DNA of 15,119 nucleotides from Holophagaceae bacterium (lineage in GTDB: Bacteria > Acidobacteriota > Holophagae > Holophagales > Holophagaceae), in assembly GCA_025353305.1 (NCBI GenBank), contig JANXQX010000021.1, forward strand, positions 1 through 15,119, written 5' to 3'. Both the position numbers and the translations under genes were made by a program. The notes beneath the pieces are model-generated. The model worked only from the letters and a program-made list of their open reading frames with translations, was not told where the DNA came from and ran no database searches. Positions 1-8,796 of this stretch are shown here, one piece after another. Each line of letters starts with the position of its first letter. The stretch's first letter is position 1.

Positions 1-2466
1 GCGCTGAACCACCCGAACATCACGGGCATCTTCGACATCGGCCATGTGGATGACACCGTGTTTGCGGTGATGGAACTGCTCGAAGGTGAATCCCTCCGGG
101 ACCGCCTGCTCGAGGGACCCTTGACACCTCGCGTTGCTACCGAGCTGGCCATCCAGATGGCTCATGGCCTGGCAGCGGCCCACGACAAGGGCGTCATCCA
201 TCGGGATCTCAAGCCTGACAATTTGTGGATCACCACCGAGGGCAGGCTGAAAATCCTCGATTTCGGATTGACGAAGCAGGTCACGCCGATCGTCCGTGGC
301 TCCCAGTCTTTCCTCGCCACCCAGGCTGTCGGTCCAGGCCAAGGGCTTCGCACCGAGGAGGGCATGATCCTCGGCACCATGGGCTACATGAGTCCCGAAC
401 AAGTGCGCAGCGAAGCGGTGGACGCCCGCAGCGACATCTTCAGTTTCGGCGTGGTGCTTTTTGAGATGCTCGCGGGCAAGAAGGCCTTCTCCCGCGATAC
501 CGCGGCCGACACCATGGCCGCGATCCTCAAGGAGGATCCTTCTGAAAGCGACGAGCCCGGCCGGCCAATCCCGCCAGCCCTGCGTCGTATCATCGACCAT
601 TGCCTGGAAAAGGTTCCAGCCCGCCGGTTCCAATCCGCCCATGATCTCGGCTTCGCCCTGGAGTCCGCTTCTGGCAGCTCCATATCCACCACGGCCTTGG
701 CTGGAGCCGCGGCATTCGCTGGCGGGGGGCTCTCGCGGCGAAGCTGGCTGGGCGCCTTGTCGGGAACAGCAGCTCTGGCAGCCGGTGGCTGGGGGGCGTT
801 CTTCTGGCAGCGTCGGGCCAGGGAGCAGAAGCGCCCCTTCCTTCGGCTCACCTTCCGGAAGGGAATGATCCTGGATGCGCGTCTCACTCCAGGCGGACAA
901 GGAGCGATCTTCAGCGCCATTTCTGAAGACGACGGTTCTTCTCGTTCATTCCAACTGAGTTTCCGTCCTACCGAGAGCACAGCGCTGAGCTATCCTCCGG
1001 GGCAGGTCTTGGAAATCTCCAGGGATGGGGAAGTGGGCCTCCTTCTTTTGGATCAGACCAGCAGCACGCCGACTCCCGGGATCCTCATGAGCGACCCGGG
1101 GACCCTAGCAGTCGTAGCTCCCGGCACCACGGTTCCCCGCTCTTTGGATCGGAATGTCCAGGCCGCCACGCGTCATCCCTTGGATGGGACCTGGGCCCTG
1201 GTCCGTTCCAGCGGGGGTCCGAGGGCCGACGGGAGAGAAAAGGAACGCATCGAATGGCCCGCCGGAACGATCTTCTATCAAGGATCCGTCCCCCTGAGCC
1301 AACTCCGGTTTTCCCCTGATGGCAGCAAGCTGGCTTTTCTTGCCGCGGCGCCCGAAGGATACCGGGTCGGGGTCCTGGACCGGGAGGGCCGGCAACTCGC
1401 TATCTCTCAAGCCCATTCCCTCATCCGCGGAATGAGTTGGGCCCCCGATGGCCAGTCCGTTTGGTTCGGCGGATTCAAAAAAGATGAAGGCCCCTTCATG
1501 CGATTGAAAGGTCTCAGCATGGAGGGCGCGGAACGCGTGGTCCTCGAAGGCACCAGCGACTGCATTCCGCTCGACTCCGATGCCCAAGACCGGACCTTGG
1601 TGCTTGCGGGAAAAACGCACAGCCGGTGCCTGCTGTTCGCGAAAGCCGGAGGTTCGAGGGATCTCTCCTGGATGGATGGCGTCGTTCGAGCTTTTCCCTC
1701 CGCGAACGGCACCATGGTGCTATTCGAGGACGCCGGTGGAGGAGCGGGCAATCAGATCGCGGTATACGCTCGGCCCGCCAGCGGGGGCCCTGCCACCCTG
1801 CTGGCGAAAGGCTATGGCTCCTCGATATCCCCGGATGGGGCCTGGGCGCTGATCCGAAAGGCACCCGCTAAGCCTACAACCGACGGCTGGACCTGGGACA
1901 CGCAGACCTTGGTTCCCCTGGGACCGGGTACGGAACGGCACATCCCAATGGCTCCTTTCAGCCGCATTTTCGGGACGGCCCTGCTGAACGACAACCGTCA
2001 CTTCATCGCCATGGCGAACAAACCCGGAGAATCCCCGGGCATCCACCTCGTGGACGCCTTTGGCGAGGAACCGCCCCGCCTTCTCTTCGCCGGCAGAATG
2101 TCCATGCAGGGTTTTGTCGTTGGCACACGCTCACTGGTCCTTGCGAGCGAGGAAGGCCTGATCCGCGTTTTCCTGGATGGCTCGGTGAAGCCCATCCCGG
2201 GCACCCGGCCCAGCGATATCCCCGTCGCGATGTCGGACGAGAATGGATCGGTTTTCACACATCCGCACGGATCCGGATCTGTCCTTCCCATCGAGCGGTT
2301 GTCGCTCGATAGGGAGAAACGCGAACCCTGGATGACGTTGAAACCCCCTGACCCCCGGACAGTACGACATTTCCGATGGGTCCGTCTCACCGCCGACGGA
2401 AACCAAGCGGTCGCGTGCTTCGATGAAGTGGACATGGACCTGTACTTGGTCGAGGGCCTCCGTTGA
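1..2466 (+). CDS. Serine/threonine protein kinase with C-terminal beta-propeller (kinase A), 5' end cut by window edge
   Basis: The frame is open from base 1 and starts inside the kinase N-lobe (ALNHPNITGIFDIG), so the glycine loop, ATP-binding Lys and helix-C Glu lie upstream. Alignment to the complete paralogs places about 65 residues outside the window, giving a full length near 886 aa. Visible kinase motifs are HRDLKPDN (catalytic Asp at codon 69), DFG (Asp at codon 87, as DFGLTKQ where the other kinases have DFGLAKQ), an activation segment of about 47 residues, MSPEQVR and the F-lobe DARSDIFSFG. The kinase ends near codon 220. One hydrophobic helix follows (about bases 745-810) and then about 550 residues of propeller with PD40-like strands such as SPDGSKLAFLA and APDGQSVWFGG. 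The last residues LYLVEGLR match the family ending. The kinase is expected to be cytoplasmic and the propeller external (inference). No start codon follows closely, so it is probably not coupled to B. Confidence 0.93.
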   Translation, partial: ALNHPNITGIFDIGHVDDTVFAVMELLEGESLRDRLLEGPLTPRVATELAIQMAHGLAAAHDKGVIHRDLKPDNLWITTEGRLKILDFGLTKQVTPIVRGSQSFLATQAVGPGQGLRTEEGMILGTMGYMSPEQVRSEAVDARSDIFSFGVVLFEMLAGKKAFSRDTAADTMAAILKEDPSESDEPGRPIPPALRRIIDHCLEKVPARRFQSAHDLGFALESASGSSISTTALAGAAAFAGGGLSRRSWLGALSGTAALAAGGWGAFFWQRRAREQKRPFLRLTFRKGMILDARLTPGGQGAIFSAISEDDGSSRSFQLSFRPTESTALSYPPGQVLEISRDGEVGLLLLDQTSSTPTPGILMSDPGTLAVVAPGTTVPRSLDRNVQAATRHPLDGTWALVRSSGGPRADGREKERIEWPAGTIFYQGSVPLSQLRFSPDGSKLAFLAAAPEGYRVGVLDREGRQLAISQAHSLIRGMSWAPDGQSVWFGGFKKDEGPFMRLKGLSMEGAERVVLEGTSDCIPLDSDAQDRTLVLAGKTHSRCLLFAKAGGSRDLSWMDGVVRAFPSANGTMVLFEDAGGGAGNQIAVYARPASGGPATLLAKGYGSSISPDGAWALIRKAPAKPTTDGWTWDTQTLVPLGPGTERHIPMAPFSRIFGTALLNDNRHFIAMANKPGESPGIHLVDAFGEEPPRLLFAGRMSMQGFVVGTRSLVLASEEGLIRVFLDGSVKPIPGTRPSDIPVAMSDENGSVFTHPHGSGSVLPIERLSLDREKREPWMTLKPPDPRTVRHFRWVRLTADGNQAVACFDEVDMDLYLVEGLR

Positions 2467-2584
2467 TCCCGCTCAACCCAGCGATTTTATCTGCTTCGGG
2501 CTGGCGCTGGCAGGAGTGGTCTCGGTATCCGAAGGATTCGAATGATGTTTTAGCTTCACACAACCCATGCTTGAATCCAGCCTC

Positions 2585-5188
2585 ATGACCCTGTCCCCCA
2601 ACATACGCCTCGGCCCCTACGAGATCGTGTCGCCCCTCGGCGCGGGCGGCATGGGCGAAGTCTACAAGGCCAAGGACACGCGGCTCGACCGCATGGTGGC
2701 GGTGAAGGTGCTCCCGGAAGACCTTGCGAAAAACCCAGAAGCGCTGGCACGTTTCGAACGTGAAGCCAAGGCCGTCGCGGCGTTGAACCACCCCAACATC
2801 ACCGGCATTTTCGATATCGGGCGGGTGGGTGGCACGGCCTATGCGGTGATGGAACTGCTGGAAGGTGAAACCCTGGGTACACGGCTGCTGAAAGGCGCCT
2901 TGTCGCCACGCGTCGCCATCGAACTGGCCGCCCAGATGGCTCAAGGTTTGGCTGCGGCACACGACAAGGGTGTGATCCATCGCGATCTGAAACCCGAAAA
3001 TCTCTGGATCACCACCGAAGGCCGACTCAAGATCCTCGACTTCGGATTGGCGAAGCAGATTGCTCCCACGGGCCGAGGCTCCCAGTCCTTCCTCGCCACC
3101 GAAGCGGTCAGTCCCGGCCATGTCCTCCACACCGAGGAAGGCATGATCATGGGCACCATGGGCTATATGAGCCCGGAGCAGGTGCGCGGCGAGACCGTGG
3201 ACGCGCGCAGCGACATTTTCAGTTTCGGCGTGGTGCTCTTCGAGATGCTCACCGGCCAAAAAGCCTTCACCCGGGACACCCCCAGCGACACGATGGCCGC
3301 GATCCTGCGGGACGACCCACCGGAGAGCGACGAGTCCGGCAAAACGATGCCGCCTGCTCTGCGCCGAATCGTCGACCACTGCCTGGAAAAGATTCCGGCT
3401 CGACGTTTCCACGATGCGCAGGATCTCGCCTTCGCGTTGGAATCCGCGGCGGCGCCCTCTTCGACTTCCAATGCTCCTTCCGCTGCACCCTTCTCAACCC
3501 AGAACCGGAAGACCACCCGGACCTGGGCCGTTCTGGTCGCCTTGGCAATCCTGATCGCGGGCCTCGCGGGCTGGGCCCTGCGCGGCGGCCGCGCCGCCGA
3601 ACCGGAGTTTCAGCAGCTCACCTTCCGCCGGGGCAACGTTCTGCGGGCCCGCTTCACCCCGGATGGCCAGAGCGTCTACTACAGCGCCACCTGGGACGGC
3701 GAGCCCGCTCGGATGTTCCGCATGAAGGCCGATGGCGGCGAGGCCACGCTCTTCGGCCCCCCAAAGGCAGACTTCCTCGCCGTGGGGAAAGACGGCCAGG
3801 TGCTCTTCCTGCAAAAGGCTGAGGGCTGGGGTTCGACCTCCACCCCGGGAACGCTATCGCTTCTGAGTTCGGAGGGTTCGGAACCCAGGGCCCTGGCGCC
3901 GGATTGCAGCAGTGCCGACATGGCCCCGGACGGCAGCATCGCCGCCGCCTTCTCCACCTCGGCGCGCGCATCTCATCTTGAATGGCCGCTTGGCACCAAG
4001 GTCCTGGAACTCGCGGGACAAATCCGTGACGTCCACATCGCGCCGGACGGCCGCCGTGTGGCCTTCTGGGTTGTCGAGAACCGGGGCTACACCGCGATGG
4101 TGCTGGACCGCCAATCCAAGGCAAAGGTCCTGGCCACCTTCGTGGGGGCGGACGGCCTCTGCTGGTCTCCCGACAGCCGATCGCTGCTGGCCTGTCTGCC
4201 CAACTATCCCGGCGCTCAGACCAACGGCCTGGTGGCCATCGGCCTGAACGGGTCTACCAGTCTCCTCCGCACCGAGTCCTCCCTCGCGGTGCTTCATGAG
4301 GCGAGGCCCGACGGCGCCCTGCTTTGGGAGCGGGAGATGTGGGGAAACGAGGTCCAGACCGGCGGCCCCGGACGGCAATCCCGCCGGATCGCCTTGAGCA
4401 AGGGCACCACGGCCGCGGCGCTTTCCCGTGATGGGAGGAAGATTTTGCTCGACAACACCCTCGGGCTTGGGGCGAGGGAGACGACGAATACCCTGGTCTG
4501 GGACGAGACGGGCACCGCCCCTTTGAACCTGGGACAAGTCGCTGGGGCCGACATCTCGCCGGATTCGGCCTGGATCCTCGCGTGGGATTTCCAGAAGCGG
4601 CAGCTCTCCAAAGTTCCCCTGGGCATGGGGCTGCCCAAAGTCATCCCCCTTCCCTGGAAGGATCCAAACCTGCTGTCGATCAGGTTCGGAGCCGATGCTG
4701 ACCAGATCATCGCCCTATCCAAAGAAGGGCCCGCCACCGCCACCCTCGAATCGTTGGACCTTCGCTCTGGGACGACGAAACTACTCATGAAGGCCGAGGA
4801 CGTCGCACGGATCAAGAACCAGGTCCGGCATCCCACGGATTCCGGACTCATGCTGGTCGCGCGGGAGGACGGCACGCTCTTCACCCTGGACCTCCGCACG
4901 GGCCAGACGAAGCCCCTTGCGCCGAAGCTGGGCGAGGGGGACACGCTCACAGGCTGGACGACAGATGGCGGCCTCATCCTGCGCCGGCCGGGGACCTTCG
5001 AGATTCCGCTGGAGCAGATGGATCCAGAGAGCGGCGTGCGCCGGCCGTGGATGGTCCTCAAGCCGACGGACACGACGGGCCTCATCCGCATCGACAATCT
5101 CTTCGTGAGCAAGAACCAGCAGACCATGGTCTTCAACTACGTCCGGGTCACGGAATCCAACCTTTTCGTCGTGAAAGGGGTGCGATGA
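2585..5188 (+). CDS. Serine/threonine protein kinase with C-terminal beta-propeller (kinase B)
   Basis: Complete kinase-propeller of 867 aa. The Hanks kinase has glycine loop G19-x-G21-x-x-G24, ATP-binding K41, helix-C E60, HRDLKPEN (catalytic D134, N139), DFG D152 and SPE ending at E198. The 47-residue activation segment contains several Ser/Thr. The kinase ends near residue 285. After a Ser/Ala/Pro linker, one transmembrane helix covers about residues 314-333, and the rest is a propeller opening with FTPDGQSVYYSATWDG and including APDGRRVAFWV and SPDSRSLLACL. It ends in NLFVVKGVR. I chose ATG 2585 over the in-frame ATG at 2567 because it gives the same 14-residue leader to the PYEI motif as kinases C and D. 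Neither ATG has a clear Shine-Dalgarno sequence, so the start remains somewhat uncertain. The 118-bp gap upstream shows no convincing promoter or terminator. Ser/Thr phosphorylation is family knowledge; the propeller ligand is unknown. Confidence 0.94.
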   Translation: MTLSPNIRLGPYEIVSPLGAGGMGEVYKAKDTRLDRMVAVKVLPEDLAKNPEALARFEREAKAVAALNHPNITGIFDIGRVGGTAYAVMELLEGETLGTRLLKGALSPRVAIELAAQMAQGLAAAHDKGVIHRDLKPENLWITTEGRLKILDFGLAKQIAPTGRGSQSFLATEAVSPGHVLHTEEGMIMGTMGYMSPEQVRGETVDARSDIFSFGVVLFEMLTGQKAFTRDTPSDTMAAILRDDPPESDESGKTMPPALRRIVDHCLEKIPARRFHDAQDLAFALESAAAPSSTSNAPSAAPFSTQNRKTTRTWAVLVALAILIAGLAGWALRGGRAAEPEFQQLTFRRGNVLRARFTPDGQSVYYSATWDGEPARMFRMKADGGEATLFGPPKADFLAVGKDGQVLFLQKAEGWGSTSTPGTLSLLSSEGSEPRALAPDCSSADMAPDGSIAAAFSTSARASHLEWPLGTKVLELAGQIRDVHIAPDGRRVAFWVVENRGYTAMVLDRQSKAKVLATFVGADGLCWSPDSRSLLACLPNYPGAQTNGLVAIGLNGSTSLLRTESSLAVLHEARPDGALLWEREMWGNEVQTGGPGRQSRRIALSKGTTAAALSRDGRKILLDNTLGLGARETTNTLVWDETGTAPLNLGQVAGADISPDSAWILAWDFQKRQLSKVPLGMGLPKVIPLPWKDPNLLSIRFGADADQIIALSKEGPATATLESLDLRSGTTKLLMKAEDVARIKNQVRHPTDSGLMLVAREDGTLFTLDLRTGQTKPLAPKLGEGDTLTGWTTDGGLILRRPGTFEIPLEQMDPESGVRRPWMVLKPTDTTGLIRIDNLFVSKNQQTMVFNYVRVTESNLFVVKGVR
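2636..2685 (+). repeat. 50-bp exact direct repeat, copy 1 (glycine-loop region of kinase B)
   Basis: These 50 bases are identical to 8848-8897 in kinase C by direct reading. They encode the glycine loop and following strand (GAGGMGEVYKAKDT). Identity over 50 bp including third positions, while flanking codons differ, suggests recent duplication or gene conversion between the paralogs. Confidence 0.85.
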
Positions 5189-5205
5189 ACTTCACACCCT
5201 GCTGA
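5185..5205 (+). other. Six-codon reading frame overlapping the kinase B stop (possible remnant kinase start)
   Basis: An ATG at 5185 overlaps the TGA of kinase B as ATGA, the same arrangement that starts kinases D and E, with a purine-rich AAAGGGG at 5174-5180. The frame reads MNFTPC and then stops. The first residues resemble kinase leaders (MNL, MTL, MSL). It could be the remnant of a kinase gene once joined to B, or chance. It is too short to call a gene. Confidence 0.25.
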
Positions 5206-5276
5206 TCCGCCAGGTCTAAGTGAAACGAACCGTTCCGGCCCCTTGGCCTTTCAATCCCCTTCATCAGGTGAACCCT

Positions 5277-7490
5277 ATGCGCACGCTTCTTTTTGCCGCT
5301 GTTATTTGTTGCGCCGCCTCGTCCCAGACCCCCGACAAGATCAAGCAGGGCCACTCGCATGTCAGCGATGTATTCGATACCGGTCCTCGGGAGAAACCCT
5401 GGGTGATGCAGGGGATCGGCCAGGTCCATTTCCCAATCACCACCAAGAATCCGGAGGTCCAGAAGTGGTTCGACCAGGGCCTCACCCATGCCCACAATTT
5501 TTGGTGGTATGAAGCCGAGCGATCTTTCCGCTGGTGCTGGAAACTCGACCCCGACAATCCCATGGTCTGGTGGGGGCTTTCGCTGAGCGCCGAGCGCGGC
5601 GGCAACTCCGGCACCCGCAAGCTGGATGCAATCAAGGAGGCCTACAAACGCCGCAGCAGCGCCACTCCCCGCGAGCAGCTCTGGATCGAGGCCTACTATG
5701 CACGTATCGTTCCTGATCCCCTTGAAAAGACCAACGACGAAGAGGCGTTGCAACGCCGCTTCAAAGACAAGATGGAAACGCTCATCATCCACTTCCCGGA
5801 CGACATGGAAGCGAGAGCCTTCCTTGCCCTGTCGATGATGGGCGAGGATCGGATGGGTGCCGACCGTCTCCTGCAGGATGTTCTGGCCAAGCAGCCTGAC
5901 CATCCGGGTGGCCATCACTACCGCATCCACAACTGGAATTACCACGAGCCGGAATTCGCCCTGGACTCCTGCCGCCGCTACGGCGAGATCGCTTGGGACA
6001 CCGGCCACTCCCTGCACATGCCCGGCCACATCTACTCCACCATCGGCATGTGGCAGGAGGCCGCCATCTCCATGGACGCGGCCACCCGCTCGGAAGCGCG
6101 CTACATGCGCGACCGCATGATCTTTCCCTTCAATACCTGGAACTACCCGCACAACAAGAACTATCTCTCGCGGATCCAGGAACAGCTCGGCATGGCCGAT
6201 GCGGCCCTGGACGGGGCGCGGCAACTGCTCGATACGCCCGGCTCCGATGCCAAGGATGAGTTCGTCTATACGCAAGGGATCACTTCGCTCACCCGCACAC
6301 TTTTGAAGTTCGAGCGCTGGCAGCAGGTTCTCGACGGGAAGACCCTTCCCTGGAGCAGCGAATCGTCCCAGGCGAAAGGGTTGCGCCATTACGTGGAGGC
6401 CCGCGCATGGTTCGTGAAAGGCGATCTGGAAAAGGCCCAGAAGAGCATGGAGGAACTCGCCAAGCTTGAAAAGGATCTGCCGAAGGAGGGCTTCCAATCG
6501 GCCATCTACAAATCCCGCGTGAAGGAGCTGAAGGCGCGGCAGATGCTTGCCCGCGGAGAGACCCTGCCAGGCCTCGGCTTGATGGCCGAAGCCGCGGCGC
6601 AGCAGTTCTCCAACCGGGAGCCAAGCGAAATCGAATTGCTCTACCACACCGATGTCATCTGGATCAGCCTCGGCAATCTTTATCTCGAACACCGCAGCCC
6701 CGCTCTGGCGGTCATGGCTTTTGAAAAAGCGTTGGATGTCACCCGCAACGACGGCTTCGCCCTCGCTGGGCTTGTCCGCGCCCACACCGCGCTGGGAGAG
6801 GCGGAGAAGGCCCGCGATGCGATGGCACGGCTCCTCTACGTGTGGTCCGATGCCGACAAGGGACTGCGGCCTTTTGAACTCGCCCTCGCAACCGGCGTGA
6901 AAGCTGAGCCCAGGGCAGTTGTGGCCTTTCCGGAGCGCAATTATGCGAAGCTCTCTCTTGCCAAATTCGGCCCGAACCGCTGGACGCCCTACCCCGCGCC
7001 AGCGCTCGAAGCGGTCGACACGGACAACAAGCGCGTCAGCCTCAATGACTACAAAGGCAAGAATGTGCTGCTGGTCTTCTACCTCGGCGACGAGTGCACG
7101 CACTGTATGATCCAGCTCAACGATCTTGGGAAGCGAAAGAAGGATTTCGAACGCGAAGAAACGGTGATCCTGGCCATCAGCAAGAAAACACCGCAGGAAA
7201 ACAAGAAGTCGCTGAAACTCGGTGAAGTCCCCTTCCGCCTGCTGTCCGACGTCAAGCTGGAAAACGCGAAACGCTGGAAGAGCTACGATGACTTCGAGGG
7301 GATCGAGATCCACTCGACCATCCTGGTGGACAAACAAGGCCGTGTGGACTGGGCACGCAGCGGTGGCGATCCATTCACCGATTTCGATTTCCTGATGAAA
7401 GAGGTCCACCGCCTGAACGCTACTGATGCACCTGTGGCGGCCCAGCGGCAACCAGCCTCGACCAGCTCGAATCCCTCCACCACTCCTTGA
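5277..7490 (+). CDS. Exported TPR protein with C-terminal thioredoxin/peroxiredoxin-like domain
   Basis: The protein has 737 aa. The N-terminus MRTLLFAAVICCAASSQ is a signal peptide, probably cut near AAS-SQ, so it is predicted to act in the periplasm or outer envelope. The middle is helical TPR-like sequence: an Ala/Trp-rich repeat near residues 63-109, a segment with HMPGHIYSTIGMW typical of a family of TPR proteins, and another TPR near 476-523. The C-terminal part (about 570-716) is a redoxin fold: LVFYLGDECTHCMIQL with the CxxC pair C607/C610, then the strand HSTILVDKQGRVDW. It ends in a Ser/Thr/Pro-rich tail. ATG 5277 is preferred over the GTG at 5220 because it begins the signal peptide and has AGGTG six bases upstream. 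A thiol-disulfide or peroxide-related role is inferred from the fold; substrate and partners are unknown. It lies 14 bp before the dipeptidase gene, suggesting co-transcription. Confidence 0.9.
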   Translation: MRTLLFAAVICCAASSQTPDKIKQGHSHVSDVFDTGPREKPWVMQGIGQVHFPITTKNPEVQKWFDQGLTHAHNFWWYEAERSFRWCWKLDPDNPMVWWGLSLSAERGGNSGTRKLDAIKEAYKRRSSATPREQLWIEAYYARIVPDPLEKTNDEEALQRRFKDKMETLIIHFPDDMEARAFLALSMMGEDRMGADRLLQDVLAKQPDHPGGHHYRIHNWNYHEPEFALDSCRRYGEIAWDTGHSLHMPGHIYSTIGMWQEAAISMDAATRSEARYMRDRMIFPFNTWNYPHNKNYLSRIQEQLGMADAALDGARQLLDTPGSDAKDEFVYTQGITSLTRTLLKFERWQQVLDGKTLPWSSESSQAKGLRHYVEARAWFVKGDLEKAQKSMEELAKLEKDLPKEGFQSAIYKSRVKELKARQMLARGETLPGLGLMAEAAAQQFSNREPSEIELLYHTDVIWISLGNLYLEHRSPALAVMAFEKALDVTRNDGFALAGLVRAHTALGEAEKARDAMARLLYVWSDADKGLRPFELALATGVKAEPRAVVAFPERNYAKLSLAKFGPNRWTPYPAPALEAVDTDNKRVSLNDYKGKNVLLVFYLGDECTHCMIQLNDLGKRKKDFEREETVILAISKKTPQENKKSLKLGEVPFRLLSDVKLENAKRWKSYDDFEGIEIHSTILVDKQGRVDWARSGGDPFTDFDFLMKEVHRLNATDAPVAAQRQPASTSSNPSTTP

Positions 7491-7504
7491 GGAATTCCCA
7501 ATCC

Positions 7505-8734
7505 ATGATCCGACCCACACTCCTTGCCCTGGTCCTGCCCTGCATCCTCGCGGGCCAGACCGACCCCGCGCTGCTCCATGCACGGAAGCTGCTGCAATCC
7601 ACCATCCTCGTCGACGGTCATAACGATCTGCCCTGGATGATCCGCGAGGATCCCAAGGCCCCCAGGGATGTTGAGGCCTATGACCTGCGAAGGAAGACCA
7701 CCGGTGAGACGGATCTTGCGCGGCTTAAGCAAGGCTTGGTCGGCGCCCAGTTCTGGTCCGTGTTTGTACCTGGAGAGACGAAGGAGGGTTTCGCGAAGGT
7801 CCAGCTGGAGCAGTTGGATATTGCCAGACGCGTCATCGCCAAGTACCCGGAAGCCATGGAACTGGCCCTCTCCACGTCGGACATCCGCCGCATCCGTGCC
7901 AAGGGCAAGGTCGCCTCACTCATTGGCATGGAGGGCGGCCACGTGATCGAGAACTCCCTCGGAGCTCTGCGCGCCTATTACGATCTGGGCGCCCGCTACC
8001 TGACCCTCACCCACAACGTGACCCTCGACTGGGCGGATGCGGCCCTGGACGCCCCGAAACACGGTGGCCTCACGCCCTTCGGCCGAGAGGTCGTTCGCGA
8101 GATGAACCGCCTCGGCATGCTGGTCGACATCAGCCACGTGAGTCCCGAGGTGATGCGGGATGTCCTCAACGAAAGCAAGGCGCCGGTCATCTTCTCCCAC
8201 AGTTGCGCCCGCGCCCTGGTGGACCATCCGCGCAATGTCCCCGACGACATCCTGAAACGCATGGCGGCCAGCGGCGGTGTAGTGATGGTCACCTTCATTC
8301 CGTCTTTCGTGAACAAGAATGTGAAGACCTGGAGCGAAGGCCTGGAGAAGGCCGCGAAGGGTGTCGGCTTCGACGCGGAATTCAAGCGGCTGGAGACCGA
8401 GTACATCAAAGTCCATGGGCCGTCCCCGAAAGCATCCCTGAAGGATGTCGCGGATCACATCGACTACATTGCAAAGACCGCCGGCCACGACCACGTTGGC
8501 ATCGCTAGTGATTTCTGGGGCGGCGAAACGCCCGTGGGCCTGGAGGATGTTTCCAAATATCCCGACCTCTTCGTCGAACTCATCCGCCGCGGCTGGAACG
8601 ATGGCGATCTCCGGAAGCTCGCAGGGGAGAACCTGCTGCGGACCTTCGCAAAAGCCGAAGCTGTCGCGAAGCAGCTGAAAAAAGAGCGCCCGCCAAGCAC
8701 CGCCACCATCGAGGCCCTGGACAAGAAGAAGTAG
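7505..8734 (+). CDS. Exported M19 membrane dipeptidase (renal dipeptidase family)
   Basis: The protein has 409 aa and begins with the signal peptide MIRPTLLALVLPCILAGQ. It is a zinc amidohydrolase-fold peptidase of family M19, which cleaves dipeptides, often including those with a D-residue at the C-side. By comparison with human renal dipeptidase the metal ligands are all present: H39 and D41 (DGHND), bridging E143 (GMEGGH), H211 (DISHVS) and H232 (FSHS). The substrate-site residues H170 (LTLTHN), R243 (HPRNVPDD) and D336 (IASDF) are also present, so it should be active. The C-terminus is Lys-rich. ATG 7505 is preferred over an in-frame TTG at 7487 that overlaps the upstream stop, because it starts the signal peptide; GAGG about 12 bases upstream is a weak Shine-Dalgarno sequence. 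It likely shares a transcript with the TPR-redoxin gene. Turnover of peptides or peptidoglycan-derived dipeptides in the envelope is a plausible role but is inferred. Confidence 0.95.
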   Translation: MIRPTLLALVLPCILAGQTDPALLHARKLLQSTILVDGHNDLPWMIREDPKAPRDVEAYDLRRKTTGETDLARLKQGLVGAQFWSVFVPGETKEGFAKVQLEQLDIARRVIAKYPEAMELALSTSDIRRIRAKGKVASLIGMEGGHVIENSLGALRAYYDLGARYLTLTHNVTLDWADAALDAPKHGGLTPFGREVVREMNRLGMLVDISHVSPEVMRDVLNESKAPVIFSHSCARALVDHPRNVPDDILKRMAASGGVVMVTFIPSFVNKNVKTWSEGLEKAAKGVGFDAEFKRLETEYIKVHGPSPKASLKDVADHIDYIAKTAGHDHVGIASDFWGGETPVGLEDVSKYPDLFVELIRRGWNDGDLRKLAGENLLRTFAKAEAVAKQLKKERPPSTATIEALDKKK

Positions 8735-8768
8735 CAAGGGACACCACCCCGCGTCACAGAGCTTGGCC

Positions 8769-8774
8769 TATGAT
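8769..8774 (+). promoter_or_regulatory. Possible sigma-70 -10 element before kinase C
   Basis: TATGAT lies 22 bp upstream of the kinase C start, in the 62-bp gap after the dipeptidase gene. Transcription from it would give a short leader carrying the AAAGGA Shine-Dalgarno sequence (8788-8793), which is close to ATG 8797. No good -35 hexamer is seen at normal spacing, so this is only a candidate. Read-through from the dipeptidase gene is the alternative. Confidence 0.2.
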
Positions 8775-8796
8775 TGAGTAATCCAAAAAAGGAACC

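Noticed and set aside
724..816. Twin-arginine export signal in kinase A (SRRSWLGALSG followed by a hydrophobic stretch)
   Set aside because: It lies internally, at the position of the transmembrane helix in B-D, and other paralogs lack the RR pair in this form. It is best read as an ordinary membrane anchor with positive charges on the cytoplasmic side.
2567..2584. Upstream ATG start for kinase B
   Set aside because: It would add MLESSL before a leader that already matches the length of the C and D leaders, and it has no ribosome binding site.
5220..5276. GTG start adding 19 residues to the TPR-redoxin protein
   Set aside because: It would place a polar, Pro-rich stretch before a clear signal peptide; ATG 5277 has AGGTG at good spacing.
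5277..5330. Lipoprotein signal in the TPR-redoxin protein (cysteines after AVI)
   Set aside because: The residues before the Cys do not fit a lipobox, which needs a small residue at -1; a type I signal peptide fits better.
5148..7583. Long antisense open frame (811 codons) opposite the TPR-redoxin gene
   Set aside because: It mirrors the sense gene codon for codon, has no recognisable domain or signal, and is a common by-product of GC-rich codon use. The sense product has a signal peptide and known folds.
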